In this document: positions 21,101 through 32,507 of the stretch, piece by piece
How positions within the stretch are numbered: position 1 is the first letter of the stretch
How the letters are laid out: every line of letters begins with the position of its first letter
NCBI GenBank assembly: GCA_035771165.1
Contig: JAWNZC010000087.1
Coordinates: 5,496,001-5,560,000, forward strand
Source: Paragorgia papillata
Taxonomy: Eukaryota; Cnidaria; Anthozoa; Scleralcyonacea; Coralliidae
Length of the DNA: 64,000 nt
Direction: 5' to 3'
The notes under the pieces: generated by a model
Seen by the model: only the letters and a program-made list of their open reading frames with translations
The model's database searches: none
What the model was told of the DNA's origin: nothing
Translations under genes and position numbers: made by a program

Positions 21101-21850
21101 GAAAGTTTCTCTTTTCCTCCCTTCTTGTTTGTTTATTTGTTTCAATTATAAAAAAATTGTATTTGCCAATGTCAAGGTTTACTTTATTTGTTTCCACCAA
21201 TAATTTATTGGTATAAGTCCTGATTTTATTTGACTCAACAAAGTATGCAGCTCAGAAACATTGCAGTTTTTGCGCAGTTGTTGGTCATCAGCATAAAGAT
21301 GTAAGTTTGATGGTTTCCATCAATTTATGATAGAGGGTTGAGCAAGGAGTTCAGGTAATTCATTAATGTAGATGTAGAGTATGAACAAGATGGGGCCTAA
21401 TACATAGTCTTACGGAACACCACAAATTACTTTTAAGGTTTTGACTTTGAGCACCCAATTTGTACACACTGTGTTCTACCAGCCAAATATTTTGTAAATC
21501 ACTCCAGGAATGTTCCGGCAATTCCATATTTGTACAACTTGTCCAAAAGCGTTCTACGATAAAGGCTGTCGAAGGCCTTGCTGAGATCTAACTACGTAAG
21601 TAGTGTTATTTCTTTGTTGTCCATTGACTTAAACATGTCATTTAATTGTTATACAAGTCAAGCCAGTGATTATTGAAAGTCCCTTGATTGAAATATATGT
21701 AACAAAGAATTTTCACACAGATAAGTTATCAGTTGCCTGAATATCAATTTCTCCAAAACCTTTGACAGTATGGGAAGCACAGAGATGGGTCGGTAGTTCA
21801 ATTTGAATTTTTGAATTTTAAAAATGGGAGGTTTTTTTGTTTTTACATTG
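21100..21850 (-). mobile_element. Decayed LINE reverse transcriptase (CR1/L2-like)
   Basis: The minus strand still shows RT signatures despite stops and frameshifts: AFDS-like text near 21570, the ILGPILFI-like box near 21390, and LYADDQ at about 21282-21299 (motif C). No frame is intact. Confidence 0.7.
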
Positions 21851-22527
21851 AAACAAAATGCTGGCTCGTCAACGAGGGCTTACGCTACTTTAATTAACAA
21901 TGTGGAGTAAAACGAATAAAGAAGAAAAAAATGAGAAAAAAAAAGGAAAATAATGAGAGCTTAATCAGTTGAAGGATTCTGCAGTATCTAATTTCTAAGA
22001 AAACGTTCAGATTGCTTAATATATTGTTGAACATACATAAATATCTCGTTGTTATCTTCTATATTCAAATTGGCAAAACCAAACAAAATATTTTTACTTT
22101 TTGCGATTCCGACAAAAGATACCAGCTATCACAAAGAACCTGTGAAGGCGCCAAGAGAAAGAAAATCCTAAGAGCAGAATATTGAATTAAATAGTGAGTC
22201 ACTGTCTCACAGTTGTACCACAGGCGCAAATGAAATGCGTTGCAGGTTTATTTTGCCAGTGTCCACTCCTCGTATATTTTGGTTGTTTAAAAACGCTTTA
22301 ATTGTTTCTTCTACCACTACTCGAAAAAGTTAACTTAAAGCATTATTAGAATCTTCTAGTTTTCTTTCAGGCACTTTACTTGACAACAAGGAAGAATAAT
22401 TAGCTCCGAATTTGAACGAATTGTTCTCCTTTATTCCAATTTTTTAGCCGCCATCTTTGTGTATTTTGTGCACAAAAGCCTGGGTACGAGATTGGAAAAT
22501 GTCATACGTCAAAATCCGCTGCAGAAC

Positions 22528-22719
22528 CAATCTCGTTCTCAGAGCCCACGTTCCCCAGGAAACGAGAGGCTCTGGGATAACAGTTCACGCCATCACAGGA
22601 TTCTTGTTATCCAGAAGAAGTAATCATGTTCATCAGCCAATGAAATATCGATGTGAAATGGATTATCCCAGAATCTCTCGTTTCCCGGGTGGGGAACGTG
22701 GGCTCTGGGAACGAGATTA
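22528..22719. mobile_element. AATCTCGTTC-family MITE, 192 bp, 9-bp target duplication
   Basis: Ends match the outer MITE at 11478-15266. CTGCAGAAC is duplicated at 22519-22527 and 22720-22728. This is an uninterrupted version of the family. Confidence 0.85.
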
Positions 22720-22729
22720 CTGCAGAACG

Positions 22730-24130
22730 TGATTGACTCTTTTCATTTTTTCCTGGGGTTTTATTTATTGCTTTATTGACTTTATTCTGCACTTTATTTC
22801 CTTAAAACTGCACTCCTCTTAGCCAATCAAAATTGAGAATTTTTTTTTCATGTATATTATTAAGACGCAAACGGATATGTAAAACCAACGAATATCTGTC
22901 AATAGCAAAATTATAGTTTTTGTTATACGTGGAATGTCAAAAAAGGGCGAGAGCTCAAGCCTCATACGCAAGATCTCACATAATAGTTATTTCCTCTTAA
23001 AATTTTGTTGTGTTTATAAATATGGACAACTCAGTTAGTCCGGAAGAGTAGACATACTACTAAACTAAGGTTAAGTAAGATCTGGGTAGCCAGTAAGCAG
23101 GATGAAAATTTTCCAGTGTAAATGCTTAAATGCCGAGTTTCATGACCTGCTTATCAGGATAACTTTTTTGAAATTTTGAATGCTTTACATGCTTAAGCTG
23201 TCAAATCAGGCTGTACAAGCAAGATAAAATTCACTCAGCACTGCCTAAATGTGCTTTACTAGTATTTTAAATTTATAATTTGTTCAAAATTTATTCGAGG
23301 ATGGCATATATACAGGCAGAAATATGTATTGATATATTAAGATGATAAAATAAACAAATAATTCAAAGAAGGTATACTGTACAGTGATTAAAACCAATTT
23401 GCAAAACGTTCAGATTTTTTTACATTTATGATTTTAGTGTTAGAAAGTACTACATGCACGCAGAAATATAATGTGTTGTTTTTAAAATGCCGTATAAACA
23501 TAAAAATACACCTGGACACTTTCAACCCCCCTAGTCTTGATACGATTAATTCAATAACGCAAAAACGTGGATGTAATGTATGCGCCCCCACTGCGACAAC
23601 TTCCTAGAGCACAAATATTAAAGTTAAACATTTTAACACACTCTTGTCAAAAACAGCCATAATATTTTATTCTGGCTACCAATTTTTTTCAGCAGACAAA
23701 AGGGACCAGTTAAGGGCAGCCTCTGCAGGAATGAGTAATTGTAACTAACTAAACATCAGATAATTCCATTGCCTGGATAAAGCTGGGTTGTACCATCACT
23801 TCAACTTCGATATTTATACACCTTCCTGGCTAAAATGTCTTCTTTCACCCATCAGAAGAACGTCAGTGTCTCCACTAATTGGACAACATAGTTTAAAACT
23901 CTGGTTGACCGACGGATTGTTAGTAAATCTTGAAGACATCTTGGTCGTCATACCTTCTCCACATTTTCAAAATTTCGCCACAGACGATTACAAAACACGA
24001 TGATCCCGCGATATTTTTTAACAGCGCAGACAAAATTCCTTGCTGCTGGTCACCGCTCTTTAGCGCTTTGTCTGGATGTCTATTTTGTTCAACAGTAGGG
24101 TGTCTACTTTGGTCCGCGTGGGATAGGGTA
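22730..24130. other. Intergenic sequence, no gene recognised
   Basis: AT-rich sequence. Small frames at 23388-23591 (-) and 23788-24163 (+) lack motifs or splice support. Confidence 0.5.
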
Positions 24131-24133
24131 TAT

Positions 24134-24272
24134 AGCCATTTTATTAAGCCATTAATAAAATAAAGTTAATGAGGAAACGTTCTTATCAAGGCGTGTCTTG
24201 GGTTTTGGCAAAACAGATGTTTTTCAGGCGGTTTAAGCTATCAACATGTCAGATATACGCCAGATCGGTTCT
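24134..24272 (+). repeat. 139-bp direct repeat R1, left copy
   Basis: AGCCATTTTATTAAGCC...GATCGGTTCT is nearly identical to 31749-31887, 7.6 kb away. The DIRS element lies between the two copies. Confidence 0.88.
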
Positions 24273-25028
24273 AAAGTCCATTTGCTTTTGCTCATCCAGC
24301 TTGCCAGTGCACGTGAATAACAAATGACTAGTTCCTGGCGCGAAAAAGTAACCAATAGCATTTCAAAAGAGTCACATATAAGCAAAACGCGCGCTAAACC
24401 CTTTCACTTGGTACATGAGCTCTATACAAAGATATAGCACGCACAATCAAAACGCGTAAAGCTCTAAAAGAAAATATTTGTCCACCGGCTTAATGAAATT
24501 CAATCGCCTGTCCTTAACCAACTGCCACAATCATTTTCAAGCAAACCATTACAACTGAAGGCTCTGGTATGTAACCACAAGGCCCACCATCAGTGTAAAG
24601 TATTTGTGAGTATGCTCCTTGCTTTCCCGTCCCTAGAATATATACTTGTGTCCCAACCTCGCTTGAGGTTTGGGATTTCCTTCCTTACTAGATCTCGAGA
24701 ATAACTTATTATTGCGGTCAAATGACTCGACCCGATTAATACTTGTCGACAGCCACTCCAGTCTCGGTCAGTCGACGATAAATATATGGATACAAAAGGA
24801 AAGAAAAGAATAGTATATATTTAAATAATGAGGCAACCACACAACTGTTCGCAACCTTCGATATCCTTCAATAGTTCTCAACTGTTTAACGCGTTAATTT
24901 CTGACACTAAACACTTCAACGCATGATCGTCCAAACAATCTGTTTCTAAAAATATCCAGGGCCCGGTTGTTCAAAGGCCGGTTAGTACTATTACTTTAAC
25001 TCGTTATGCTGCGGCTACCATGATACCT
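24273..25028. other. Intergenic sequence left of the DIRS element
   Basis: No gene seen. A GGGCCCGGTTGTTCAAAGG motif near 24960 resembles common MITE ends, but no partner was found. Confidence 0.4.
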
Positions 25029-25143
25029 TTCCTTCTACTTCACTTCGTTCATCCGAAGGAAAGTCATTTTCCTTCTCCTTCCCACTAAGCAGTAAGCACA
25101 CATACACAACATTAATGGCAGGTTACGTGCAAGCACTGGCCTG
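25029..25143 (-). repeat. DIRS terminal repeat B (outer copy)
   Basis: 115 bp, identical to 28863-28977. It marks the element's 3' end on the minus strand. Confidence 0.92.
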
Positions 25144-25180
25144 GCGAAAGAAAAATTTTATTTATTTATTTATTCTTCAC

Positions 25181-26217
25181 TTATAACACTAGTTTATTGG
25201 ACGTCTTTGTTAGAGTCAATCGACTTTCCAAGGAGTCTTGAACGTACATGTCTTTGGAGGAGTCCGACTTCCACCGACCTTGAAGTTTGAGCAAACGATT
25301 CAAATTGGGATTGCCTGCTTGAGAATTTGCCATGAAAGTTGCTCCGCCAGACCGCAGGCTATGCGTACTGTAAAAGTGAGGATCAAGACCAATACTGGAA
25401 AGAGCTTCCTTAATGATTTCACGTAATCTTGTGTAGCCGTAAGGCACTTGGAACCAAGAGCAGCGGCGGCGTTTCGACGATGAAAGGCTTGGACAGATCT
25501 GAAAATATATTCGTCTGACTGTGCACGAATGTTAGCTAAAGAAAAATAACGAAAAAGCAAAGCATGCGGGCATAAAGGTCCATTAGTTTGGGCAATATAA
25601 ACGTTATTGCTGTTGTGATATTGGTCTGTCTTACTTTTAGGAACTAATATTATCAAATGGTCCGTATTGATAGTTATGTCCTTCGCTTTTATACTGACTA
25701 ACTCACTGGCTCGAAACAAACCGAAGAAACCCAGAGTAAACAAAAGTGCCGTGCGAAGACCCTTGAGGTCGCTGTCAGAGTTTGCGTATTTTGCGACGAC
25801 TTTTGATAAAGCATCTATGGAAATAGGTTGCTTTCTACAGGACACGGCATGGTGCGACCGTTTACTAGCTTCAACGATGTTTCGTACCAAAGGAGAATCC
25901 GCGGGATTTGACTCGAGGGGAACAAGGTCGTGGACCCACTTTAAAGCACATTGGACTTGTAAGGTAACGCTGTACATCTTTTTGGTCGCAAAGAGGTGTG
26001 AAAGATACTGGGAAATAACCAGGGTAGTGTAAGGGAACTTGTCAGTAAGTTTGGAATCCTGGACGAAGTGGATAAACTTTCGGTATTGGGATACATAAGA
26101 CTTAACGGTGGAGCTGGCGCGGAAAAGCAGCACTTGGCGAACTATTCGTTGCCTGTCAATCACACTGATCTCTCCCCAACAAGGGGCACAAACTAGGTCT
26201 TGGAATAAACAAATCAA
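25181..26217 (-). CDS. DIRS tyrosine recombinase (one frameshift)
   Basis: This is the integrase that inserts a circular DNA copy by strand exchange. The N-terminal part (26217-25450) has a SAM-like core-binding region (SYVSQYRKFIHFV) and the first catalytic Arg in LFTLGFFGLFRASELV. After a 1-nt shift near 25440 the frame resumes at 25447-25181. That part has THSLRSGGATFMA (the H-x-x-R box), LQGRWKSD (the H/W position as W) and the nucleophile Tyr in KDMYVQD. All catalytic residues are present, so only the frameshift breaks it. It lies at the element's 3' end, next to repeat B, as is usual in this order. Confidence 0.85.
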
Positions 26218-26558
26218 TAATTATTACAACTTAAAACGCTGTCGAAGGGTAGCTAATGTACCTGCTACAATCCAAAGCCGCTAGACAACCGGCTTCCTAC
26301 CAAGCTAGCCAGGGTAACAGGCACCCACCGCCTCCTAAGCCATCCGGCTGAGAGCGTATCATTGACAACTCTGTTAAAGGCATCCGCCTTCTCCCAAGCC
26401 ACCCGGCTAGGACTTTACATCAAGTAAACAACAATGGTGTCGGAATTGGTTCTCATTGCACACAAATTCATTTATTCATGTTAGGCCAAGAGCATGAATT
26501 GCTCAACATATGAAACATGATTATAAGCTTACACAAAAATACGCACAAGGCGAATAGC

Positions 26559-28502
26559 CTAAGAGAAAACTAACCGAAAAGCTATAAGATATCCTGTCCA
26601 GGAATTTGAACAACTGTGCATGAATGTTAAGACCCTAGAAGCAAGTGAGACAGGAGGTACTAACAGGGCGTTCTCCCCTCCCCAACTGTGGAAAAATGCA
26701 TCCATCCCCGCAGAGCCAGGGTTCCAGAACCGGGAATAGAATTTGGGTACTTTGCAATTCTTATAGTCGGCAAAGCAATCTACCGTGTGCGGGCCAAATT
26801 TCCCTTCCAACAACTGAAATACTTTGGGCGTAATTTCCCAGTCGTCATAATCGACAATCTTGCTTAAATAATCGGCTTTCTCATTTAAAGGCTGTGGAAT
26901 CCATTGCATATCCAATTCAATGCGAGCTTTTAGACAATTAGAAAAAATAGCAAAGGCCAGCTGATGCAAATTGAATTTCATGCTGCCTACTTGTGTAATT
27001 TTTGCTGCTACCCGACTGTCAGTAAACCATTTTACCCTGGACTGACGCAAGATGGGTTCAAAAGATTCTAAGGCAAATTCTATTGCAACCAATTCCCTAT
27101 AGGTAGAGCTTTCAGCTCTTTCCAATTCGGTAAACATGCGGTGAGCTACAATTTCCCATCCCCTGAATGTGCAGCGCAAGCTGACTCACTAGCGTCGGAA
27201 AAGAATGCTCTGTTATGCGCAACCTTAGGTGTAAAGGAACGACAATTTACAAATTTTATGTTACTTTGCCAGAATTCTAACTCTAGAATGCAATATCGGT
27301 CTAAATCGAACAACGAATCCCATGAGGAAGAGCAAGCGACGGACATCTGGCAATGGCGAGTCATAATGCGAGTCAAGTTCCCTAAGACAGGCCCCATGGA
27401 TATAATCATGCCTACCACGGAGCCCAACTTCCGAGTTGATGTCCTCGGCTGAGTAATAAGGTTCTGGAGGACACTCAAAGTTTTCCCAATCCTTTTAGGG
27501 GTGATGCTAATAGTGCCTGTTTGTCCGTTCCAGTCTAGGCCCAACCAAGTAAGGGACTGAGTGGGCTGCCATGTGGATTTATCGTCATTAGCTATAGCCC
27601 GTCTATAAATCTCGTCTTTACGAGATCTGAGCGAATTGTACCGGAATTGGTCGTACAAGTTTCTAGACTCTGTTCAACGTCAAAGCCATCGTCCTAAGTA
27701 CACGACAATAGTTATTCCTTGAGATAGCCAATGTTTTACTATGGGCCGCAGCAATTTTGTAAAGATATAAGGGGCGGATGTCAACCCAAATGGCAAGACA
27801 GTAAACATGAAATAGCTGGGTGTCTCGCCATCCATTTTCCAGCTAAAGCCCAAATATGGCTGATGCTCTGAAAAAAACATCCAAGTGATGATAACCGGAT
27901 TTCAAGTCGAATTTCGTGAAAAAGGAGCCCACATCAAAAAACTGCAGAGCTGTACGCCAATCTTCAAATTTTGTAGTTTGCTTATAAACGTGATTGTTCA
28001 CATAACGCAGGTCTAGAATCAGCCTCTTTTTGCCACCCAGTTGAGTAGCTACGGAAAGCGGGCTACAAACTATTAATTCACGCTCTTGTACCTGGACAAT
28101 TCGGTCAGTAGATAGCAATTCGGTGATAGAATCGAACACAAATTGCCAATTATCGAAGGATGAAGAATTATTTGAAAAAACGGTCGAGGTTGGTGTATCA
28201 CGGAAAGGTATCTTATATCCGCCTTGGATAGTATCAATGATAAAATCTGATGCTCCAATATCCTTCCAAAACTGAATATGAGCCCTAAGCCTCCCTTTAA
28301 CTTTTACAGAAGAAACGGGGGTGGTAGTGGCGGACTGCACATATTCGCATGCATTTATAGTGGAGAATTGTACCTGCATTAAGTCCTCGTGCGAATCTTG
28401 CAACGAACTATCGGGTAAAGTTGAACCGCTCTCCTGAGGGCCCTGGAGCTGAGGATCGTGGAAAATATCCTGGTTCGTTTTGGCCTGATCGAGTGAGGGC
28501 AA
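26559..28502 (-). CDS. DIRS reverse transcriptase / RNase H polyprotein (frameshifted)
   Basis: 28502-27843 starts MPSLDQAKTNQDIF and carries KKRLILDLRYVNNHV and TKFDLKSGYHHLDV, which are RT motifs 1-2 and A. A 1-nt shift in a 7-T run near 27870 leads to 27880-27680 with LPFGLTSAPYIFTKLLRP (motif B). The catalytic box reads VVYLGRW because of one extra base near 27700; the neighbouring frame has the expected L-D-D. 27658-27146 is the thumb/connection and the first RNase H Asp (FFSDAS). 27179-26559 gives RNase H residues (STYRELVAIE, WFTDSRVAAK, EKADYLSK). After it comes DCFADYKNCKVPKFYSRFWN, the domain found downstream of RNase H in DIRS elements. Three frameshifts in all. Confidence 0.82.
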
Positions 28503-28580
28503 ACTTTGTACAACTTGAACTCCAGTGACCTCGTTTACCGCACCGGAAACACAAGTCTGTTGGACTAGGGAATCTACGGC
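28408..28580 (-). CDS. DIRS gag exon 2 (zinc knuckle)
   Basis: After acceptor TTTTTTTAG the frame reads RRFPSPTDLCFRCGKRGHWS and then SSC. This is a C-x2-C-x4-H-x4-C nucleic-acid-binding knuckle typical of Gag. It ends at a stop at 28408, overlapping the pol start in another frame. Confidence 0.78.
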
Positions 28581-28713
28581 CTAAAAAAACAAAACAAAGA
28601 CAAGGCGGCAACAAACAAGGATCAAACCAAAGATGTAGAAAAACTTATATTTGATACTGAAAATATTGAACTGCTATAAATTACTTCTACATCTTGCGGC
28701 TGTATCACAAACC

Positions 28714-28863
28714 AGCAAACATGCGACTTGGGTGTGCCAGTGTAGTGCTTCACGTGATGCCCTGTTGCACTAAGTGCCCATATTTATACTCTCATGCAAA
28801 TGGACTGTCGCGATTTGCATGAGCAAGTACATGCTGCGTTTACATCCGAAGGAAAACTCCATT
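28714..28863 (-). repeat. DIRS repeat A, internal copy
   Basis: 150 bp, matches 29578-29727 with one visible A/G difference. It abuts internal B with a 1-bp overlap. Confidence 0.9.
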
Positions 28864-28977
28864 TCCTTCTACTTCACTTCGTTCATCCGAAGGAAAGTCA
28901 TTTTCCTTCTCCTTCCCACTAAGCAGTAAGCACACATACACAACATTAATGGCAGGTTACGTGCAAGCACTGGCCTG
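28863..28977 (-). repeat. DIRS repeat B, internal copy
   Basis: Identical to 25029-25143. With the adjoining A copy it makes a head-to-tail end junction. Confidence 0.9.
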
Positions 28978-29009
28978 CCCTTGATAAACAAAGAAGGGGA
29001 ACAAATTAC

Positions 29010-29586
29010 CTCGAAAAAACGATTGGTCATTAACAACGCGATTGTTATTAATATTAGGACGTGGCGTTGAAACTTGTCTGGCTTTCTCTTTCTTGAGTGC
29101 ATTCTGACGCCGTTTCTTAATGGCTGAATCTTGTGCCTTCCTAATTCGTTTCTCGTCATCAGAATCACTGGCGAGCTCCTCTGCTTCATACTCGTGAACC
29201 GCCAACCAACCGGCCTCGCTTTTGTCTGCTAACTTGATTTTCTTCTGTCGCTGCCTTACGAGCTTGTCGGCTTCTCCAATAGTTTGTACCGCTGTCGGTG
29301 TATCCCCTTTTTTCAATGAATTGGCCGTTGCCGACAGAAGATCTCGAGCTTCGTTGTTGAATAAAAATTGATCTTTGTTGCTGGGAAACTTCAAATTACT
29401 ACCTTCGGCTTGCCGTTGCAATTTCTCAGATTGTGAGTGAGAAGTAGCCTGAAAGCCGCACGATAAACTCTCGATCTTCTGATCTAAATATGCTTTGAAC
29501 TGGTAGAAAACTGCTGCAGTGACGGATGCTGTATCAGACGAAGCGTTTTGAGCAGAATCTTCGTCAGACATTCTCGCAGCAAACAT
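29010..29586 (-). CDS. DIRS gag exon 1
   Basis: Starts MFAARMSDEDSAQNASSDTA inside the 5' repeat A. It encodes a roughly 192-aa charged protein with a coiled-coil-like N terminus (AYLDQKIESLSC) and a basic C-terminal tail (IRKAQDSAIKKRRQNALKKE). It ends at donor 29010. No enzyme motif is present; position and the downstream zinc knuckle make it Gag. Confidence 0.75.
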
Positions 29587-29727
29587 GCGACTTGGGTGTG
29601 CCGGTGTAGTGCTTCACGTGATGCCCTGTTGCACTAAGTGCCCATATTTATACTCTCATGCAAATGGACTGTCGCGATTTGCATGAGCAAGTACATGCTG
29701 CGTTTACATCCGAAGGAAAACTCCATT
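29578..29727 (-). repeat. DIRS terminal repeat A (outer copy)
   Basis: Marks the element's 5' end on the minus strand. It contains the gag start codon. Confidence 0.9.
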
Positions 29728-31367
29728 ATACATACCCCGAAACCCGACGAAGGAATATAACTAAGACGATCGAAAGTCCTGTTAATGGAAATTATCGAAA
29801 AGCAGTCTGAAAGCGCAAGGACACATTCTAATTTCTTACGATCAACAAAAATAAAATTATAGACTAGTCGCTTCAGTTAACGATAAGAAATATACAAAAT
29901 GTGTAGCCTGATGTCTGTTGTTTGACATAGAATTCGGCATTCAAGGATTTCAAGACATGATACGGTGCGGCACAGTGCCGCTTCACAATTTTAAAGAAAT
30001 TTCCTGCGCGCGCCTTATAATACTTTATACCTTGGCGATCGATTACATTATCTAGAATATGTTTCGGCCCAGGCATATTGGCGTCCCAAGCAGACACGGT
30101 TCTAGCGCTGGCATATTGTGGCCTGTTATGAAAACCTACTTTTCTTCCAAATTCATATTTTATTTTATTTTAGCCTACAGTCATTGCACCCTCTTATGAT
30201 CTGTGATTGCACAACCCTTCCCTTTGTTTCTTTGCGTGTTTTTCCTTTATTTTGCTTTGCTTTGCTTGTCCCGTTTTCTTCTTGTTATACCAATATTAGA
30301 TGACAGTTTTTGGCAAACCACAGACCCCCAAAACCACCAAAAGCCAAGACGGAAGGCACGTTGCCACGGCGATATGACTCCTTATTGGTCTACATCCAGA
30401 TTGGTTCAATTATCCAACTACCCGTACTTCAATTTGAAGTCAACACATGCAGAGATTAAGGCAAAGACTCCACTCACGCAAGTTCCGAACATAACCGCAA
30501 TTGACGCAAATTTATTTATTTTTTCTGAGTTCCGCAATAGCCTATTCTATTTTGCCCAACATCGTTGAATGTTCATCCCATTCCGACTTCGATCGTCATC
30601 CCTAGACAGTACTCAACAAACCATGCATGTGAAAAATTACAAATCCAATAATAACAACCTAAAACCAATTTCCTACGCGATGCATACTATAACTATAGCT
30701 TGGCGTTGTTTCGCAAGATATTGACACTCGGCACAAAATTTGTAACATAGCTGCTTTGTGGAGAAGCTGCTGGTTTCGTCTTGGCTAAACCCAACTTTTT
30801 CCTGTCACTGGCTTTTCCCACGGGTTTTTTACCAGTGTTAGGTTTTTCTGGCCTCCCTGACATTCCAGCAAGTAAGCTTTGAGTGTCGGTATTTGCCTAA
30901 CAACACACCCGTTTTTCCCAAGCCTAGGTTCACACTTCAGTAGTATCCAATCGGTTTCAGCGTTTTCGTCAACTGGCTCCAGAGGCAGATACCAATCCAT
31001 GTCCAATTCCTGAAGTAATGTCTTCAATCTGAATGAAGATATATATGCTGGTCATAGCTATCGGATTGGGGCTGCCACAACCGCAGCCTCAGCAAAATTG
31101 CCTGCTTGGCTTATCAAAACATTAGGACGTTGGTCATCAGATTGTTTTGAACGATACATAAAGACACCTACATCTACCTTATCAAATGTATCAGCCACAC
31201 TGGCCGACGTTTCGAAATATTAACCATGTATAGAGTAGTTTCCTCATACATGCCTAAAGTCGTTCTATGTACATATGTGTACATATGTCTGTATGTCTAT
31301 ATGACTAAAATTCTCGTTTCCGGGGGAGGGTTACTTCGTCTATGGGGTATACACATGCTGTGTATTT
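29728..31367. other. Intergenic, no recognised gene
   Basis: Frames at 29873-30097 (-), 30118-30568 (+) and 30785-31027 (-) show no family motif. The last (ETDWILLKCEPRLGKNG) might be retroelement debris. Confidence 0.4.
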
Positions 31368-31748
31368 TGGGGATGAAGCGCTCCTGATTGTCACGTTCAA
31401 GCCCATAGACTCAGGCTATTTATTGTAATTATAGATCAGTCGAATCGTAAGGACTGTCCAACTGTGTGTACGGTTGGTCAGGTTGATGTCTTAGAGGCTA
31501 GCTACCTATTTGGCAGTATATGCGCGTGTGCGCATATATGCGCGTGTGCGCATTAGCAGAGTCCTAATGGGGATTATAACCCCTGGACAACAATCTAAGG
31601 CCATGTAAGAATGAGTCTGTGGGATGATGCTTGACCATAATTTTACACTATAGAAGTGCTTCCCCCCAAACCCCTTCTCCCACAAAACTGCTGTGTGTTT
31701 ATTTGCTCGACATTGCTGTGTTCAATAAAGAACAGCTTTAATCATTAA
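31368..31748 (+). repeat. LTR-like direct repeat, left copy
   Basis: Starts TGGGGATGAAGCGCTCC. It holds duplicated GCGCGTGTGCGCATATAT and an AATAAA signal just before its end (TTTAATCATTAA). It matches 36664-37052 at very high identity. No primer-binding site was recognised after it. Confidence 0.75.
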
Positions 31749-31887
31749 AGCCATTTTATTAAGCCATTAATAAAATAAAGTTAATGAGGAAACGTTATTA
31801 TCAAGGCGTGTCTTGGGTTTTGGCAAAACAGATGTTTTTCAGGCGGTTTAAGCTATCAACATGTCAGATATACGCCAGATCGGTTCT
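31749..31887 (+). repeat. 139-bp direct repeat R1, right copy
   Basis: Immediately follows the left LTR-like repeat. Matches 24134-24272. Confidence 0.88.
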
Positions 31888-32020
31888 TAGCATCTTCGTT
31901 CACCTTGTACTTACCCATTTGGTTGGTTAGGTGCAAGCTGTAGACCGAGGGGGCCTGGGAGCGCACTGTGGTATTTGGATTCAGGTTAAGATCCGAGGCG
32001 GTGATATCTTGAACTGACCA
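31888..32020 (+). repeat. Direct repeat R2, copy 1
   Basis: About 130 bp from CATCTTCGTTCACCTTGTAC, repeated at 32313-32442 with a handful of changes. Confidence 0.85.
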
Positions 32021-32312
32021 CCCCACTCGGGATAGCTTGCACCTATCACACCAATGTAAATTGGTGGAAAAAGAACTTACCATTTGCACCATTGAATGAA
32101 GGGACCAGACGAGTTGTGTGTAAAGGAAGAAGAAAAAGGAAAATTTTCCGAGCAACAGAATGTACGTCTGACTGCTTGTCGTACGTATGACTAATGATGT
32201 GCCATCGAGCCGTACCAGTCTCCCAATAACCACCCCCGACCTACGTCTGCACCATTCACGAACGACGCGCGGTTACCTAGCTGTTAACCTTGGTTATTGC
32301 ATAACCCCACTT

Positions 32313-32442
32313 AACATCTTCGTTCACCTTGTACTTACCCATTTGGTTGGTTAGGTGCAAGCTGTAGACCGAGAGGGCATGGGAGCGCACTGTGGTATTT
32401 GGATTCAGGTTAAGATCCGAGGCGGTGATATTTTGAACTGAC
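32313..32442 (+). repeat. Direct repeat R2, copy 2
   Basis: Second copy, 425 bp downstream, just before the satellite array. Confidence 0.85.
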
Positions 32443-32507
32443 CACCAAAAGTGATGCCCGGGCATCACCCATCCAAATACCACGAAGCCGAGACTAAATG
32501 ACCTAAT

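Larger units (their letters stand above)
28581..29009 (-). other. Predicted spliceosomal intron inside DIRS gag
   Basis: Donor CGAG|GTAATT at 29010/29009 and a polypyrimidine tract with TTTTTTTAG at 28581. Removing 429 nt joins gag in frame (SFFRG to RRFPSP). The intron contains the internal B-A junction (28714-28977). Confidence 0.7.
25029..29727 (-). mobile_element. DIRS-order (tyrosine-recombinase) retrotransposon with split direct repeats
   Basis: Minus-strand order: A repeat (29727-29578), gag exon 1, internal B-A segment (28977-28714), gag exon 2, RT, RNase H, a DCFADYKN-type domain, tyrosine recombinase, B repeat (25143-25029). The two A copies (150 bp) differ at about one base and the two B copies (115 bp) are identical, so the insertion looks young. 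Split direct repeats of the A...B-A...B type are known from PAT and Ngaro groups. The internal B-A is exactly the element's right end joined to its left end, which is the circle junction. Here it lies between gag exons and not after the recombinase. The RT, RNase H and YR frames carry 1-nt frameshifts. Confidence 0.88.
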
